This document shows positions 33,028 to 41,633 of a stretch of DNA of 64,000 nt, one piece after another; position 1 is the stretch's first letter; every line of letters begins with the position of its first letter. The position numbers and the translations under genes were made by a program. Origin of the DNA: Phycisphaerae bacterium (GTDB lineage Bacteria; Planctomycetota; Phycisphaerae; Phycisphaerales; Phycisphaeraceae); contig JAUIGU010000004.1 of the NCBI GenBank assembly GCA_030432595.1, forward strand, positions 62,001 through 126,000, given 5' to 3'. Under the pieces are notes generated by a model. It was not told the origin of the DNA, made no database searches, and was given only the letters and a program-made list of their open reading frames with translations.

Positions 33028-34434
33028 ATGCCGTCGCTCATCCGCCTGCCCGGCCGCACCCACGCGGGCTTGATCGCCGTGGCCGTCCTGGCGACATCGC
33101 TCGTCCCGCCGCCCAACGCCGCCCGCGCCGCCACCGTCCGCGCCGATGTCGATCTCGCCACCATCAACCACCGCAGCAACCGCCCGCGCTACCACGCCGT
33201 CGGCCGGTTCGACACCGACGCCGCCCGCCGCTCCCTCGCCGGCACCGGCACCCTCGTCGCCGACCAGTGGGTCCTCACCGCCGCCCACGTCCTCGACGGC
33301 ATGAACACCCAGACCTTCACCCTCCGCGGCCAGACGTACAACGTTGAAGGCTGGACCGCGCCGCGCGGCTACGTCAACGACCCCACCTTCTTCACCGACA
33401 TCGCGCTCGTCAAACTCGACCGGCCCGTCACCGGCATCGAACCCGCCAAGCTCTACCGAACCAACAACCCGGAAATCAACCGTACCGCCATGATCCTCGG
33501 CTACGGCTACTCCGGCCACGGCGATACCGGCGAAAACAACCGCACCGCGCAAACCCTCCGACTCACCACCAACCGCATCGAAACCATCGACTCGGCCCAC
33601 GTCCTCCGCACCGACTTCGACAACCCCGCCGGCGGCTTCAACCCCTACGCCGGCAACGGCATCACCCGCTTCGAGGGCGGCCTCACCCCCGGCGACTCCG
33701 GCGCGCCCGCCTTCATCTTCGACGGCCACGACTTCACCCTCGGCGGCATCGGTGTCTACGCCGACGACCTGCTCGGCGGCCCGCTCGACGGTAACTACGG
33801 CGAAGAGAACGGCCTGCTCCGCGTGCGCTCCCACATCGACTGGATCGACTCGGTCATCGCCGGCGGCGTGAGCGACCGCGAATTGTTCCTGTCCAACCTC
33901 TCGACGTATCAAGGCGACCTCGAGGACCTGCTCGCGAACACGCCGAACCACCCCCCGATCGTCGGCTGGACGAGCACCCATCCGACAGGCACGATTAAAA
34001 AGGCCGGAGGTACTCTGGAATTCAACAATGGCTCATTAGTTGTCAATCCCGGCGGCTCGATCAATGGCGAGGTGCGTTCGACAGTCACAGTCAACGGCGG
34101 TGTTACTTTGGACCCTGGGGTTTTCGCAACCTATAACCTCATCCCAACGCAAAGCATCGACTCCATTGTGGGCTGGTCTTCTCTGTATCCCACCGGCCAG
34201 ATTGAGCAGGGCGATCTCGACGCCGTGCTGCAAAACTGGGGGCAGACGAATACGCCGGAGGTCATTGGCTGGACCAACCACTTCCCGACCGGGCAGACGG
34301 ACCTAGACATGATCCTCACGAATTGGGGCGACGTCGCATCGCCGAGCAACCCGAGCCCCCTCCCCGAGCCCGCGGCGGCACTGATTGCTTCGGGTTTTCT
34401 GTCCGCAAGGTGGCGGCGAAAAATCCGCCCGTGA
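33028..34434 (+). CDS. Trypsin-like serine protease with dockerin-like repeats and PEP-CTERM tail (paralog B)
   Basis: A 468-aa exported protein. A signal peptide (about 1-35) precedes the protease domain with His87 (VLTAAHVLDG), Asp124 (TDIALVKLD) and Ser224 (LTPGDSGAPAF; Gly-to-Ala after the usual GDSG). The C-terminal region, from DNA of visibly lower GC (about 33960-34330), carries a beta-rich stretch (GGTLEFNNGSLVVNPGG) and two QGDLDAVLQNWGQ / TDLDMILTNWGD dockerin-like units. It ends with PLPEPAAALIASGFLSARW and a basic tail. It is the paralog of the gene at 29044; the protease domains align throughout, while the C-terminal parts are unrelated, so modules have been exchanged. Confidence 0.92.
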   Translation: MPSLIRLPGRTHAGLIAVAVLATSLVPPPNAARAATVRADVDLATINHRSNRPRYHAVGRFDTDAARRSLAGTGTLVADQWVLTAAHVLDGMNTQTFTLRGQTYNVEGWTAPRGYVNDPTFFTDIALVKLDRPVTGIEPAKLYRTNNPEINRTAMILGYGYSGHGDTGENNRTAQTLRLTTNRIETIDSAHVLRTDFDNPAGGFNPYAGNGITRFEGGLTPGDSGAPAFIFDGHDFTLGGIGVYADDLLGGPLDGNYGEENGLLRVRSHIDWIDSVIAGGVSDRELFLSNLSTYQGDLEDLLANTPNHPPIVGWTSTHPTGTIKKAGGTLEFNNGSLVVNPGGSINGEVRSTVTVNGGVTLDPGVFATYNLIPTQSIDSIVGWSSLYPTGQIEQGDLDAVLQNWGQTNTPEVIGWTNHFPTGQTDLDMILTNWGDVASPSNPSPLPEPAAALIASGFLSARWRRKIRP

Positions 34435-34482
34435 ATGTCGGCTACCGCCAGACACACCCGCTCGTCTTCAAAGGTCGCACCA

Positions 34483-34570
34483 TCAGAGCCGGGAGCGTCA
34501 GCGACCGGTCCGGCTCGGTGCTTACGCCCGGCCTCTCGGGACCACCGGTCGCTCACGCTCCCGGCTCTGA
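34483..34570. repeat. Palindromic element, AGAGCCGGGAGCGTCAGCGA family, copy 1
   Basis: Arms 34483-34509 and 34544-34570 match at 26 of 27 positions as an inverted repeat around a 34-base spacer. The same arms occur at 53795-53869. It follows the stop of protease paralog B by about 50 bases and could also terminate its transcript. Confidence 0.8.
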
Positions 34571-34640
34571 CGAAGCTTGCGTTGAGTTTGACGCCGGTTT
34601 CCTGCGCACGGTTGGCCCGCGACTTCGCCGCGGCGCCTTG

Positions 34641-35031
34641 ACCTGCGGATAGAATTGAATGTGCGAGAGTGGAGCGTGGCCTCCGCGTGGGTGCCAGGTG
34701 GGTGAGGGCTTGAGTTCCTTAATCACGAAGTAACGTGTGGCCTTGGACGCGGGTTTGTCGGGAAGGATTCCGACTGACGCCGTCTCCCGCCGGAACCCCC
34801 CGAGTGAGTCCCATCCGAAACGCGGTGACGGCGGGTTGCAAAACCGACGCCGGGCGGGGGCCTGCGGATCGTGACGACGGTCCCGCCCCGGGTTGTTTCG
34901 AAGCGAGTTCATAGCGAGCCGGGCCGTGTCGGCCCGGGTTCCGGACACCGGGGCGACACGCCCCGGCTCGCCAGAGGCGCACACGGCGTTCTTTGACATG
35001 TGAAGCAGGGGCGTAAGGAGTCCCACAATGC
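34641..35031. repeat. Long intergenic repeat, copy 2 (~390 bp)
   Basis: Second copy of the element at about 2308-2706, in the same orientation. Conserved blocks include about 34676-34728 and 34779-34853. The large hairpin (34916-34935 with 34950-34969) and the 3' boundary GAAGCAGGGGCGTAAGGAG are also retained. Differences include several 1-2 base indels. It lies between protease paralog B and the DUF1549/1553 gene. Confidence 0.85.
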
Positions 35032-35177
35032 AGAAGAAGAGACGGAGCCCCGCATGTCAATGCGGGGCCGGGACGGAGAAGGTGCGGACGCTTCATTTCA
35101 TGCACAGACGCCGCGCCGACCTGCGGAGCGCAGCGTTGAGTGCGGCGTTGGCCGTGGCGGGTTTGCTCGTAGTGTGA
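35028..35177 (+). CDS. Possible 49-aa peptide at the 3' edge of the long repeat
   Basis: An ATG at 35028 follows TAAGGAG by eight bases, a good ribosome-binding site that belongs to the conserved 3' edge of the long repeat. The 49-aa reading starts MQKKRRSPACQCG, contains a CQC motif encoded by a hairpin (35047-35055 with 35060-35068), and ends in a short hydrophobic stretch LSAALAVAGLLVV. In copy 1 the same site leads only to a tiny frame (MRMKKPTP). It may be chance. No homolog is known to me. Confidence 0.25.
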   Translation: MQKKRRSPACQCGAGTEKVRTLHFMHRRRADLRSAALSAALAVAGLLVV

Positions 35178-35270
35178 ACACCGCCTCGCCGTGATCGTCG
35201 CCGGCCCGTGGGTGATGACATGTGAGAGCGTGTCGGGGGATCGGTCTGGGCCGCGAGATATACTCGCGGC

Positions 35271-38200
35271 ATGCGGGCAGTTCGACGGTCGCGCTGGGGC
35301 ACGGGTGCAAGTGGCGCGGCGTGGACGGTGCGCGGTCTGGCGATACTCGGCCTGCCGGTGTGGGTCGGCTGCGGAGTATTGAGCGCGTTGTCGGTCGTGT
35401 ACGGAGAAACACCGGGAAGCGATCAACGTGCGACCGAAACGTCGTCAGATCTTCCGGCGGTGCAGGGCGAGGCGGCGGTGCGTTATCAACGCGACGTGCT
35501 GCCGATCCTGAGCCAGCATTGTTTCCCGTGTCACGGGCCGGACGAGGCGCAGCGGCGCGGCCGGTTGCGGTTGGACCAGGCCAAGGCAAACGCGACCGAC
35601 GACACAGACAGGCTGGACCGCTTGCCCGACGTGGTCACGCCCGGCGCGCCCGACGCGTCGGAGTTGGTGACGCGCATCCGCAGCGCGTTTGAAGACGAGG
35701 TGATGCCGCCGCCGGAGTTTGAGCACGCGCTGTCGCCGGCGCAGATCGACACGCTCGTGCGCTGGGTGCGGCAGGGCGCCGAGGTCACGGAGCACTGGGC
35801 GTACTTGCCGCTGCGGACTTCGCCGGACGAAGCGCGCACGGGCGCGGCGTTGAGCGCGGTGATCGACGCGCGGATCGCGGAGAAGCTCGCCGAGCACGGC
35901 CTGAACCCCAACCCGCGTGCCGACCGCCGGACGCTGATCCGCCGGGTGTCGCTGGATTTGATCGGCTTGCCGCCGAGCCCCGAGCAGGTCGAAGCGTTTG
36001 TGAATGATGCGGAGCCGGACGCGTACGACCGTCTGGTGAACGCGTTGCTGGCCTCGCCGCGTTTCGGTGAGCACTGGGCGACGTGGTGGCTGGACGCGGC
36101 GCGGTACGCGGACTCGTCGGGGTATCAGCAGGACCGCCGGCGGGACATGTGGCCTTACCGGGACTGGGTGATCCGGGCGCTCAATGAGGACATTCCGTTC
36201 GATCGTTTCACGGCCGAGCAGCTCGCGGGCGATTTGCTGCCCGAGCCCACGCACGACCAGCTCGTGGCGACGGCGTTCCACCGCAACACGCTGACCAACC
36301 ACGAAGACGGCATCGATCCCGAAGAGTTCCGCGTGGCGGCGGTGCAGGACCGGGTCAACACGACGATGTCCGCGTGGATGGGTGTAACGATGAGCTGCGC
36401 CCAGTGCCACTCGCACAAGTACGACCCGATCACGCACCGCGAGTACTACGAGCTTTACGCCTTCTTCAACCAGACGCAGGACGCCAACCGGCAGGACGAG
36501 GCGCCGACGCTGCGAACGCCGACCGATGCGCAGACGAAGGCGTGGCACGAGCGTGTGAGTGCGGAGCGTGCTGCGTTTGAAGTATTAAGCAACGCGGTTG
36601 AAGCGCACGCGCAAGCGCTTCAAAGTTGGAATGTTGACGCTGAACATCCCGGTCGTGTGTCCGCATCGATGCGATCTGCGGTTGCCGCAGCACGGGTAAG
36701 CGCTGCGGGCATCGAGTCTGAAGGCTTCCGCTGGCAGACGGACAAGCCGCGGTTTGTCCCTGCCCCAACGGGGCGCGGCGTGGTCTTCGACGACACCGGG
36801 TTCCTCGCGTGGGAAGGCGACAAAACGGTCGGTGATTTCCGGATCGATCAATCCTTCAGTGTTGCGTTGTGGGTTCGGCCGGATGCGGCGCACGGCCCGT
36901 CGAACCTCGTCACCCGCGCCAGCCCGGATGGCGAGGCCGGACCGTTGTCGCGCGGCTGGGCGTTCATGCTGCGGCGCGGCAAGCCGTTGTTTCAATTGAC
37001 CGGCGGGCAGGCGGGCAACCGGATCACAGTGGAAACGCAGGACCCGCTTGTGATCAGCGGAGCGTGGACGCACCTGGCCGTGAGTTACGACGGCTCGGGC
37101 AAGGCGTCGGGCGTCGTCTTGATGGTCGATGGCGTTACCGTGCCGGTGAAGGTACTGGCGGACCGCTTCGACACCGACATCACCAACGACGCTCAACTCC
37201 AAGTCGGCCGGCAGGACGGCGTGATCAGCGCGGCGTTTACGGGGGCGATGGCGGACGTTGTGGTTGTCGATGGAGCGCTGTCGGCTGCCGAGGTGAAGAA
37301 TCATGTCGATGCGTCGGTGAGGCGTGACTTTGACAAAGACGTAAATGTTGAAACTGACGGATTGCCGTTGTTCGCGCGTCTTGCGCTGCTGCACGTCGAT
37401 ACCGATCTGCATGACGCGTGGGTCCGCTGGCGGGTGCGGCGATACGAGCTTGAAGACACCGAGCGTTTTCTGCCGGACCTGCCGATCATGGCGGAGCTTC
37501 CCGCAGAAGCCCGACGCGCGACGCACCGTTTCGTCCGGGGCGACTTCCTTCGGCCGGCCGAAGCGGTTACGCCCGGCACGCCCGCCGTGTTTCCTCGTTT
37601 TGATTCCGGCCTGCCGAGGTCTCGGCTGGGTCTGGCCCAATGGTTGACGGACGCCGACAACCCGCTCACCGCCCGGGTCCAGGTCAACCGCGTGTGGGAA
37701 CGCTTGATGGGGCGGGGGATCGTGGAGACGGTCGAGGATTTTGGCATCCGCGGCGAGCTGCCGACCCATCCGGAACTTTTGGATGAACTCGCCGCCGGTT
37801 TTGTGGCCGACGAATGGTCGTTCAAAGCGTTGATCCGCGCGGTGGTGCTCAGCGACACGTACCGGCGTTCTGCGGTGATTGACGAGGCGGCATTTCAGGC
37901 CGACCCGGAGAACACGCTGTACGCACGCATGTCCCGGCTGCGCCTGCCGGCCGAGGTCTTGCGTGATTCCGCGTTGACGGTGTCGGGTTTGCTCAGCGAC
38001 CAGACCGGCGGGCCGCCGTTTGCGCCGGTGCTGCCGGACGGGCACCCGCGTTTGACCGCGGCGCCGGCCGCGGCGGCAACGATGGCCGGGGTGGACAGCC
38101 CGTATCGGCGGAGCGTGTACGCGGTGCGTCAGCGGTCGGTGGATGTTGCGTTGTTCAATGCGTACGACGCGGCGGACCCGAACACCTGCGTGCTGCGTCG

Positions 38201-38582
38201 CCGGCGCAGCAACACGCCGATCCAGGCGTTGACGACTTTGAACGATCCGGAGTTTGTCGCCGCGGCGCACGCGCTGGCGCAAAGGGCGTGGTCGGGTACG
38301 GAAACGAACATTCAACCGTCCGTCGCCAAGGTGTTCAGCCTTGCGATCGGCCGGGTTCCGACCGCCGAAGAATTGGTAATACTCACCGAGTTGTACCGCC
38401 GGTCGTATCAGGCATATCAGGAAGATCCACAATCCGCTGAACACGCGATCCAAAAAAGGTCGGACCTTGAGGATGAAACCGTTTCGTCAAATCACGCGTT
38501 AGTCTCCAGTGCAGAGCACACCGCCCTGATGGTCGTGGCAAACGCGGTGCTCTCGACCGATGCGTTTCTGACCCGCCCCTGA
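35271..38582 (+). CDS. Planctomycete cytochrome C + DUF1549 + LamG + DUF1553 protein
   Basis: A 1103-aa exported protein typical of planctomycetes. An N-terminal hydrophobic signal or anchor is followed by a planctomycete-type cytochrome C domain with the heme motif CFPCH (residues 84-88). DUF1549 follows (about 195-400; RRVSLDLIGLPPSPEQVEAF, WWLDAARYADSSGYQ), containing a second CAQCH at 376-380, then a LamG-like domain (about 490-680; FRIDQSFSVALWVRPDA). DUF1553 makes up the C-terminal 350 residues (SRLGLAQWLTDADNPLTARV, NRVWERLMGRGIVET, RRRSNTPIQALTTLNDPEFV). The function is unsettled; such proteins are abundant in planctomycetes and are thought to act with DUF1501 partners, here the next gene, 17 bases on. 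Confidence 0.95.
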   Translation: MRAVRRSRWGTGASGAAWTVRGLAILGLPVWVGCGVLSALSVVYGETPGSDQRATETSSDLPAVQGEAAVRYQRDVLPILSQHCFPCHGPDEAQRRGRLRLDQAKANATDDTDRLDRLPDVVTPGAPDASELVTRIRSAFEDEVMPPPEFEHALSPAQIDTLVRWVRQGAEVTEHWAYLPLRTSPDEARTGAALSAVIDARIAEKLAEHGLNPNPRADRRTLIRRVSLDLIGLPPSPEQVEAFVNDAEPDAYDRLVNALLASPRFGEHWATWWLDAARYADSSGYQQDRRRDMWPYRDWVIRALNEDIPFDRFTAEQLAGDLLPEPTHDQLVATAFHRNTLTNHEDGIDPEEFRVAAVQDRVNTTMSAWMGVTMSCAQCHSHKYDPITHREYYELYAFFNQTQDANRQDEAPTLRTPTDAQTKAWHERVSAERAAFEVLSNAVEAHAQALQSWNVDAEHPGRVSASMRSAVAAARVSAAGIESEGFRWQTDKPRFVPAPTGRGVVFDDTGFLAWEGDKTVGDFRIDQSFSVALWVRPDAAHGPSNLVTRASPDGEAGPLSRGWAFMLRRGKPLFQLTGGQAGNRITVETQDPLVISGAWTHLAVSYDGSGKASGVVLMVDGVTVPVKVLADRFDTDITNDAQLQVGRQDGVISAAFTGAMADVVVVDGALSAAEVKNHVDASVRRDFDKDVNVETDGLPLFARLALLHVDTDLHDAWVRWRVRRYELEDTERFLPDLPIMAELPAEARRATHRFVRGDFLRPAEAVTPGTPAVFPRFDSGLPRSRLGLAQWLTDADNPLTARVQVNRVWERLMGRGIVETVEDFGIRGELPTHPELLDELAAGFVADEWSFKALIRAVVLSDTYRRSAVIDEAAFQADPENTLYARMSRLRLPAEVLRDSALTVSGLLSDQTGGPPFAPVLPDGHPRLTAAPAAAATMAGVDSPYRRSVYAVRQRSVDVALFNAYDAADPNTCVLRRRRSNTPIQALTTLNDPEFVAAAHALAQRAWSGTETNIQPSVAKVFSLAIGRVPTAEELVILTELYRRSYQAYQEDPQSAEHAIQKRSDLEDETVSSNHALVSSAEHTALMVVANAVLSTDAFLTRP

Positions 38583-38599
38583 GTAAGCTGGATTTCGCG

Positions 38600-40063
38600 A
38601 TGCCCTTGAACCCGATCCATCAGGCCGTCACGCAGGAACACACGCGGCGCCACTTCCTCGGCCAGAGCGCGCTGGGGCTGGGCGGGCTGGTGTTGCAATC
38701 ACTGATGGGCGTGCCGTCGCAAGCGGCGGAACCTGAGTCGGCTGATCAACACCCGCTCGCCGCCAAACCGCCGCACTTTGCGCCCAAGGCGAAGCGGGTG
38801 ATCTACATCCACCTGGTGGGTTCGCCGCCGCAGCACGACCTTCTGGACTACAAGCCGGCGCTGCAGAAGCACGACGGCGACGCCGCGCCGGCCGAGTTGT
38901 TTGAGGGCCAGCGCTTCGCGTTTATTGAGGGCACGCCGCGCCTGTTGGCCAGTCCGTACGCGTTCGCACCGGCCGGGCAGAACGGGCTGCCGGTCTCCGA
39001 GTTGCTGCCGCACTTCCGCGAGATCATCGACGACGTCTGCCTGGTCCGCTCGATGCACACCGACCAGTTCAACCACGCCCCGGCCCAGCTCCTGCTGCAG
39101 ACCGGTTCGGCGGTGCCCGGACGCCCGAGCATGGGGTCGTGGCTGACGTACGGCCTGGGCAGCGAGAACCGCGACCTGCCGGGCTTCATCGTGCTCGCGT
39201 CCGGCGGCGCGAAACCCGGCGGCGGGCCGGCGCTGTGGAACTCGGGTTTTCTGCCCACGATCCACAGCGGCGTGCAATGCCGCAGCGAAGGCCCGGCGGT
39301 CCTGAACCTGGAGAACCCGCCGGGCATCTCACGCCGGACGCGCCGCGACAGCCTCGACGCCATCCACGCGCTCAACGAGGTCGAAGCGGAACACTTCGGC
39401 GACCCCGAGACCCGTTCGCGCATCCAGCAGTACGAGATGGCGTTCCGGATGCAGGTGAGCGTGCCGGGCGTGATGTCGATCGACGACGAGACGCCGGGGA
39501 CGCTCGAGCAATACGGCGCAGTCCCGGGCGACGCGACGTTTGCGAACAACTGCCTGCTGGCGCGCAAGCTCGCCGAGGCGGATGTGCGGTTCATCCAGTT
39601 GTACGACTGGGGCTGGGACATGCACGGCATCGACACGACGACCGACCTGATTACCGCGCTGCCAAAGAAGTGCCGGGAGACGGACCGGCCGATCGCCGCG
39701 CTGGTGAAAGACCTGAAGCAGCGCGGCCTGCTCGACGACACGCTCGTGGTCTGGTCCGGCGAGTTCGGGCGTACCGCGATGAACGAGTACCGGGACGGCT
39801 CGCGGTTCCTGGGGCGCGACCACCACCCCGGCGCGTTCACGATCTGGATGGCCGGCGGCGGCGTGAAGCCCGGGCTGATCTACGGCCGGACCGACGACTT
39901 CAGCCACACCATCGCGGAGAACCCGGTCCACGTGCACGACCTGCAGGCGACCATCCTGCACCTGCTGGGGCTGGACCATGAACGCCTGACGTACCGTTAC
40001 CAGGGGCGCGACTTCCGATTGACGGACGTGCACGGGCACGTCGTTCACGACTTGATTTCGTGA
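38600..40063 (+). CDS. DUF1501 protein with Tat-type signal
   Basis: A 487-aa protein of the sulfatase/alkaline-phosphatase-like DUF1501 group. The N-terminal TRRHFLGQSALGLGGLVLQ is a twin-arginine signal. Body motifs are IYIHLVGSPPQHDLLDYKP, CLVRSMHTDQFNHAPAQLLL, SMGSWLTYGLGSENRDLPG, DTLVVWSGEFGRTAMNEY and DHHPGAFTIWMAGGGVKPG. These residues line a metal-dependent phosphatase/sulfatase-like site, but catalysis has not been shown for the family to my knowledge. It lies 17 bases after the DUF1549/1553 gene, the standard planctomycete pairing. Confidence 0.95.
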   Translation: MPLNPIHQAVTQEHTRRHFLGQSALGLGGLVLQSLMGVPSQAAEPESADQHPLAAKPPHFAPKAKRVIYIHLVGSPPQHDLLDYKPALQKHDGDAAPAELFEGQRFAFIEGTPRLLASPYAFAPAGQNGLPVSELLPHFREIIDDVCLVRSMHTDQFNHAPAQLLLQTGSAVPGRPSMGSWLTYGLGSENRDLPGFIVLASGGAKPGGGPALWNSGFLPTIHSGVQCRSEGPAVLNLENPPGISRRTRRDSLDAIHALNEVEAEHFGDPETRSRIQQYEMAFRMQVSVPGVMSIDDETPGTLEQYGAVPGDATFANNCLLARKLAEADVRFIQLYDWGWDMHGIDTTTDLITALPKKCRETDRPIAALVKDLKQRGLLDDTLVVWSGEFGRTAMNEYRDGSRFLGRDHHPGAFTIWMAGGGVKPGLIYGRTDDFSHTIAENPVHVHDLQATILHLLGLDHERLTYRYQGRDFRLTDVHGHVVHDLIS

Positions 40064-40085
40064 ACGCGGGGCGCGTCGGGTTGAT

Positions 40086-41516
40086 TCAGAGGCCGCCGAG
40101 GTTGATGAGGTTGTAGCCCGTGGCGGTGAGGCGTTGCTGGGTGCGGTAGGCGGGGTGGGCGTAGCGTTGCTTCGCGGCGTCGGAATCGTGGGCGTCGCGG
40201 TCGGCCCAGATCCGGAGGGTGCCGTCGGGGTGGAAGGTCACGGCCTGCTCGCCCGGCAGGTCGAGGAGCTTGGACAGCGCGGCGACGGGGCCGCGGACGC
40301 TGCCGAGCGTTTGGCCTTGACGGTCGATGACGCGTCCGTCCTGGCCGGGCAGGCCGTAGACGAGTTCGTGGCCGCCGTCGCCGTCGAGGTCGACGGGCAG
40401 CGTGCCGTAGGGGTTGAAGGGCAGTTCGAACGGTTCGCCGGTGTTGGCGACGAAGGCGTGGGCTTTGGGGTCGGTGTGGTGTCGGCCGTCGGGCCCGCAG
40501 GTCTTGTGATCGATGGCGACGCCGAGGCAGACGTGTTCGTATTGATGGTTGTTGCCGTTCGGCTTGAGTCGCGCGGTCCAGCCCATGTCCATGTGCCCGC
40601 GTTCGACGGCGTGCCACTTCCGCTTTCCGTTTGCGTCGTACATCACGAGGCGCGGCGGCTTCTCGACGTCGTTTTCTCTTGCCGTGAAGACGCTCCAGGT
40701 TTTGCTTTCACGGTCCCACACGGGTTGGATGACGTCGGAGTGCCACGGCCAGGTGTCGCGGTCGGCGCACCAGAGTTCTTGGCCGTCGCGAAGTGAAAAG
40801 CAGTGCTCGCCCCAGAGCAGTTCGTCGTCGCCGTCTTGATTAAGGTCCACGACGGGCGACATGTGGCTGCCCATCGCGCCGCAGGGCTTGCCGTGTTCGT
40901 TGAACCCCGGCGTCATGGTGGTTTGCCAAAACGGTTGGAGGTCGCCGGTCCAGGCCTGGAAGTGGGTGGGCCCGTAGGTGCCCTGGGCGGAGACAAGGAC
41001 GGGTTGGTTCTGAACGTGTCCGCCGACGAGGAAGAAACGGAATACGTGCGACAGCGCTTGGTGTGACGACGGTTGCGGCCAAGGGATATGTCCCGTGACT
41101 TCGCCGGTGCGGGCATCGAGGCGCGTGAGTCGGTAGTGACTAAGCCCCAGCGGGTGTGCGGCCTGCGGGTTTTCGACGAGGTAGATCTCGTCGACACCGT
41201 CACCGTCGAGGTCGAAGGGCAGCACCGGGCAGAACCACATGCCCGGCACCGTGCCGCGGCCCAGGTCGCGCGTCCACACGATTTCACCCGACGTCAGGTC
41301 GATCAACGAGAGTTTGAGCGTGTCCGTCGGGAAGAAAAACATCTCGAGGTACGGGTCGACGTCGAAGTCGGCGGCGTATACGGCGAGCAGCGCGTCGATG
41401 CCGCCCCCGGAAGCCGACGACGTTTGATCGTCGTGACGCCCGAGGCGCACCGGTGCGACACGGCATTGGCCGAGTCTTTGCCCCAGGTCGGCGGTGATGA
41501 CGGGTTGCAGGTTCAT
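40086..41516 (-). CDS. FG-GAP/VCBS-like beta-propeller protein
   Basis: A 476-aa protein with several calcium-loop propeller repeats: PFDLDGDGVDEIYLVE, VVDLNQDGDDELLWGEHCFS and PVDLDGDGGHELVYGLPG. Other recognisable pieces are HMDMGWTARLK and an ending RLTATGYNLINLGGL. The propeller with these ends is reminiscent of rhamnogalacturonan lyase family 11 and planctomycete relatives, but no catalytic assignment is made. There is no obvious signal peptide from the ATG at 41516; the frame continues upstream only as a shadow of bioB. It is convergent with the DUF1501 gene and divergent from bioB. Confidence 0.75.
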   Translation of the reverse strand: MNLQPVITADLGQRLGQCRVAPVRLGRHDDQTSSASGGGIDALLAVYAADFDVDPYLEMFFFPTDTLKLSLIDLTSGEIVWTRDLGRGTVPGMWFCPVLPFDLDGDGVDEIYLVENPQAAHPLGLSHYRLTRLDARTGEVTGHIPWPQPSSHQALSHVFRFFLVGGHVQNQPVLVSAQGTYGPTHFQAWTGDLQPFWQTTMTPGFNEHGKPCGAMGSHMSPVVDLNQDGDDELLWGEHCFSLRDGQELWCADRDTWPWHSDVIQPVWDRESKTWSVFTARENDVEKPPRLVMYDANGKRKWHAVERGHMDMGWTARLKPNGNNHQYEHVCLGVAIDHKTCGPDGRHHTDPKAHAFVANTGEPFELPFNPYGTLPVDLDGDGGHELVYGLPGQDGRVIDRQGQTLGSVRGPVAALSKLLDLPGEQAVTFHPDGTLRIWADRDAHDSDAAKQRYAHPAYRTQQRLTATGYNLINLGGL

Positions 41517-41633
41517 GAAGGGGGTGCGGGGTTGGTTCTGACGAGCCGTGACCGTGAGGGAGCGGGTTCTGCGGCGATGCCCGCTTCCGCACGGTCGCGG
41601 CTCGTATGAGGTGTATCCCGTTATAGTTTCGGG

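Noticed and set aside
36585-38453. 622-aa minus-strand frame opposite the DUF1549/1553 gene
   Set aside because: Mirror frame of a well-supported gene; no signature of its own.
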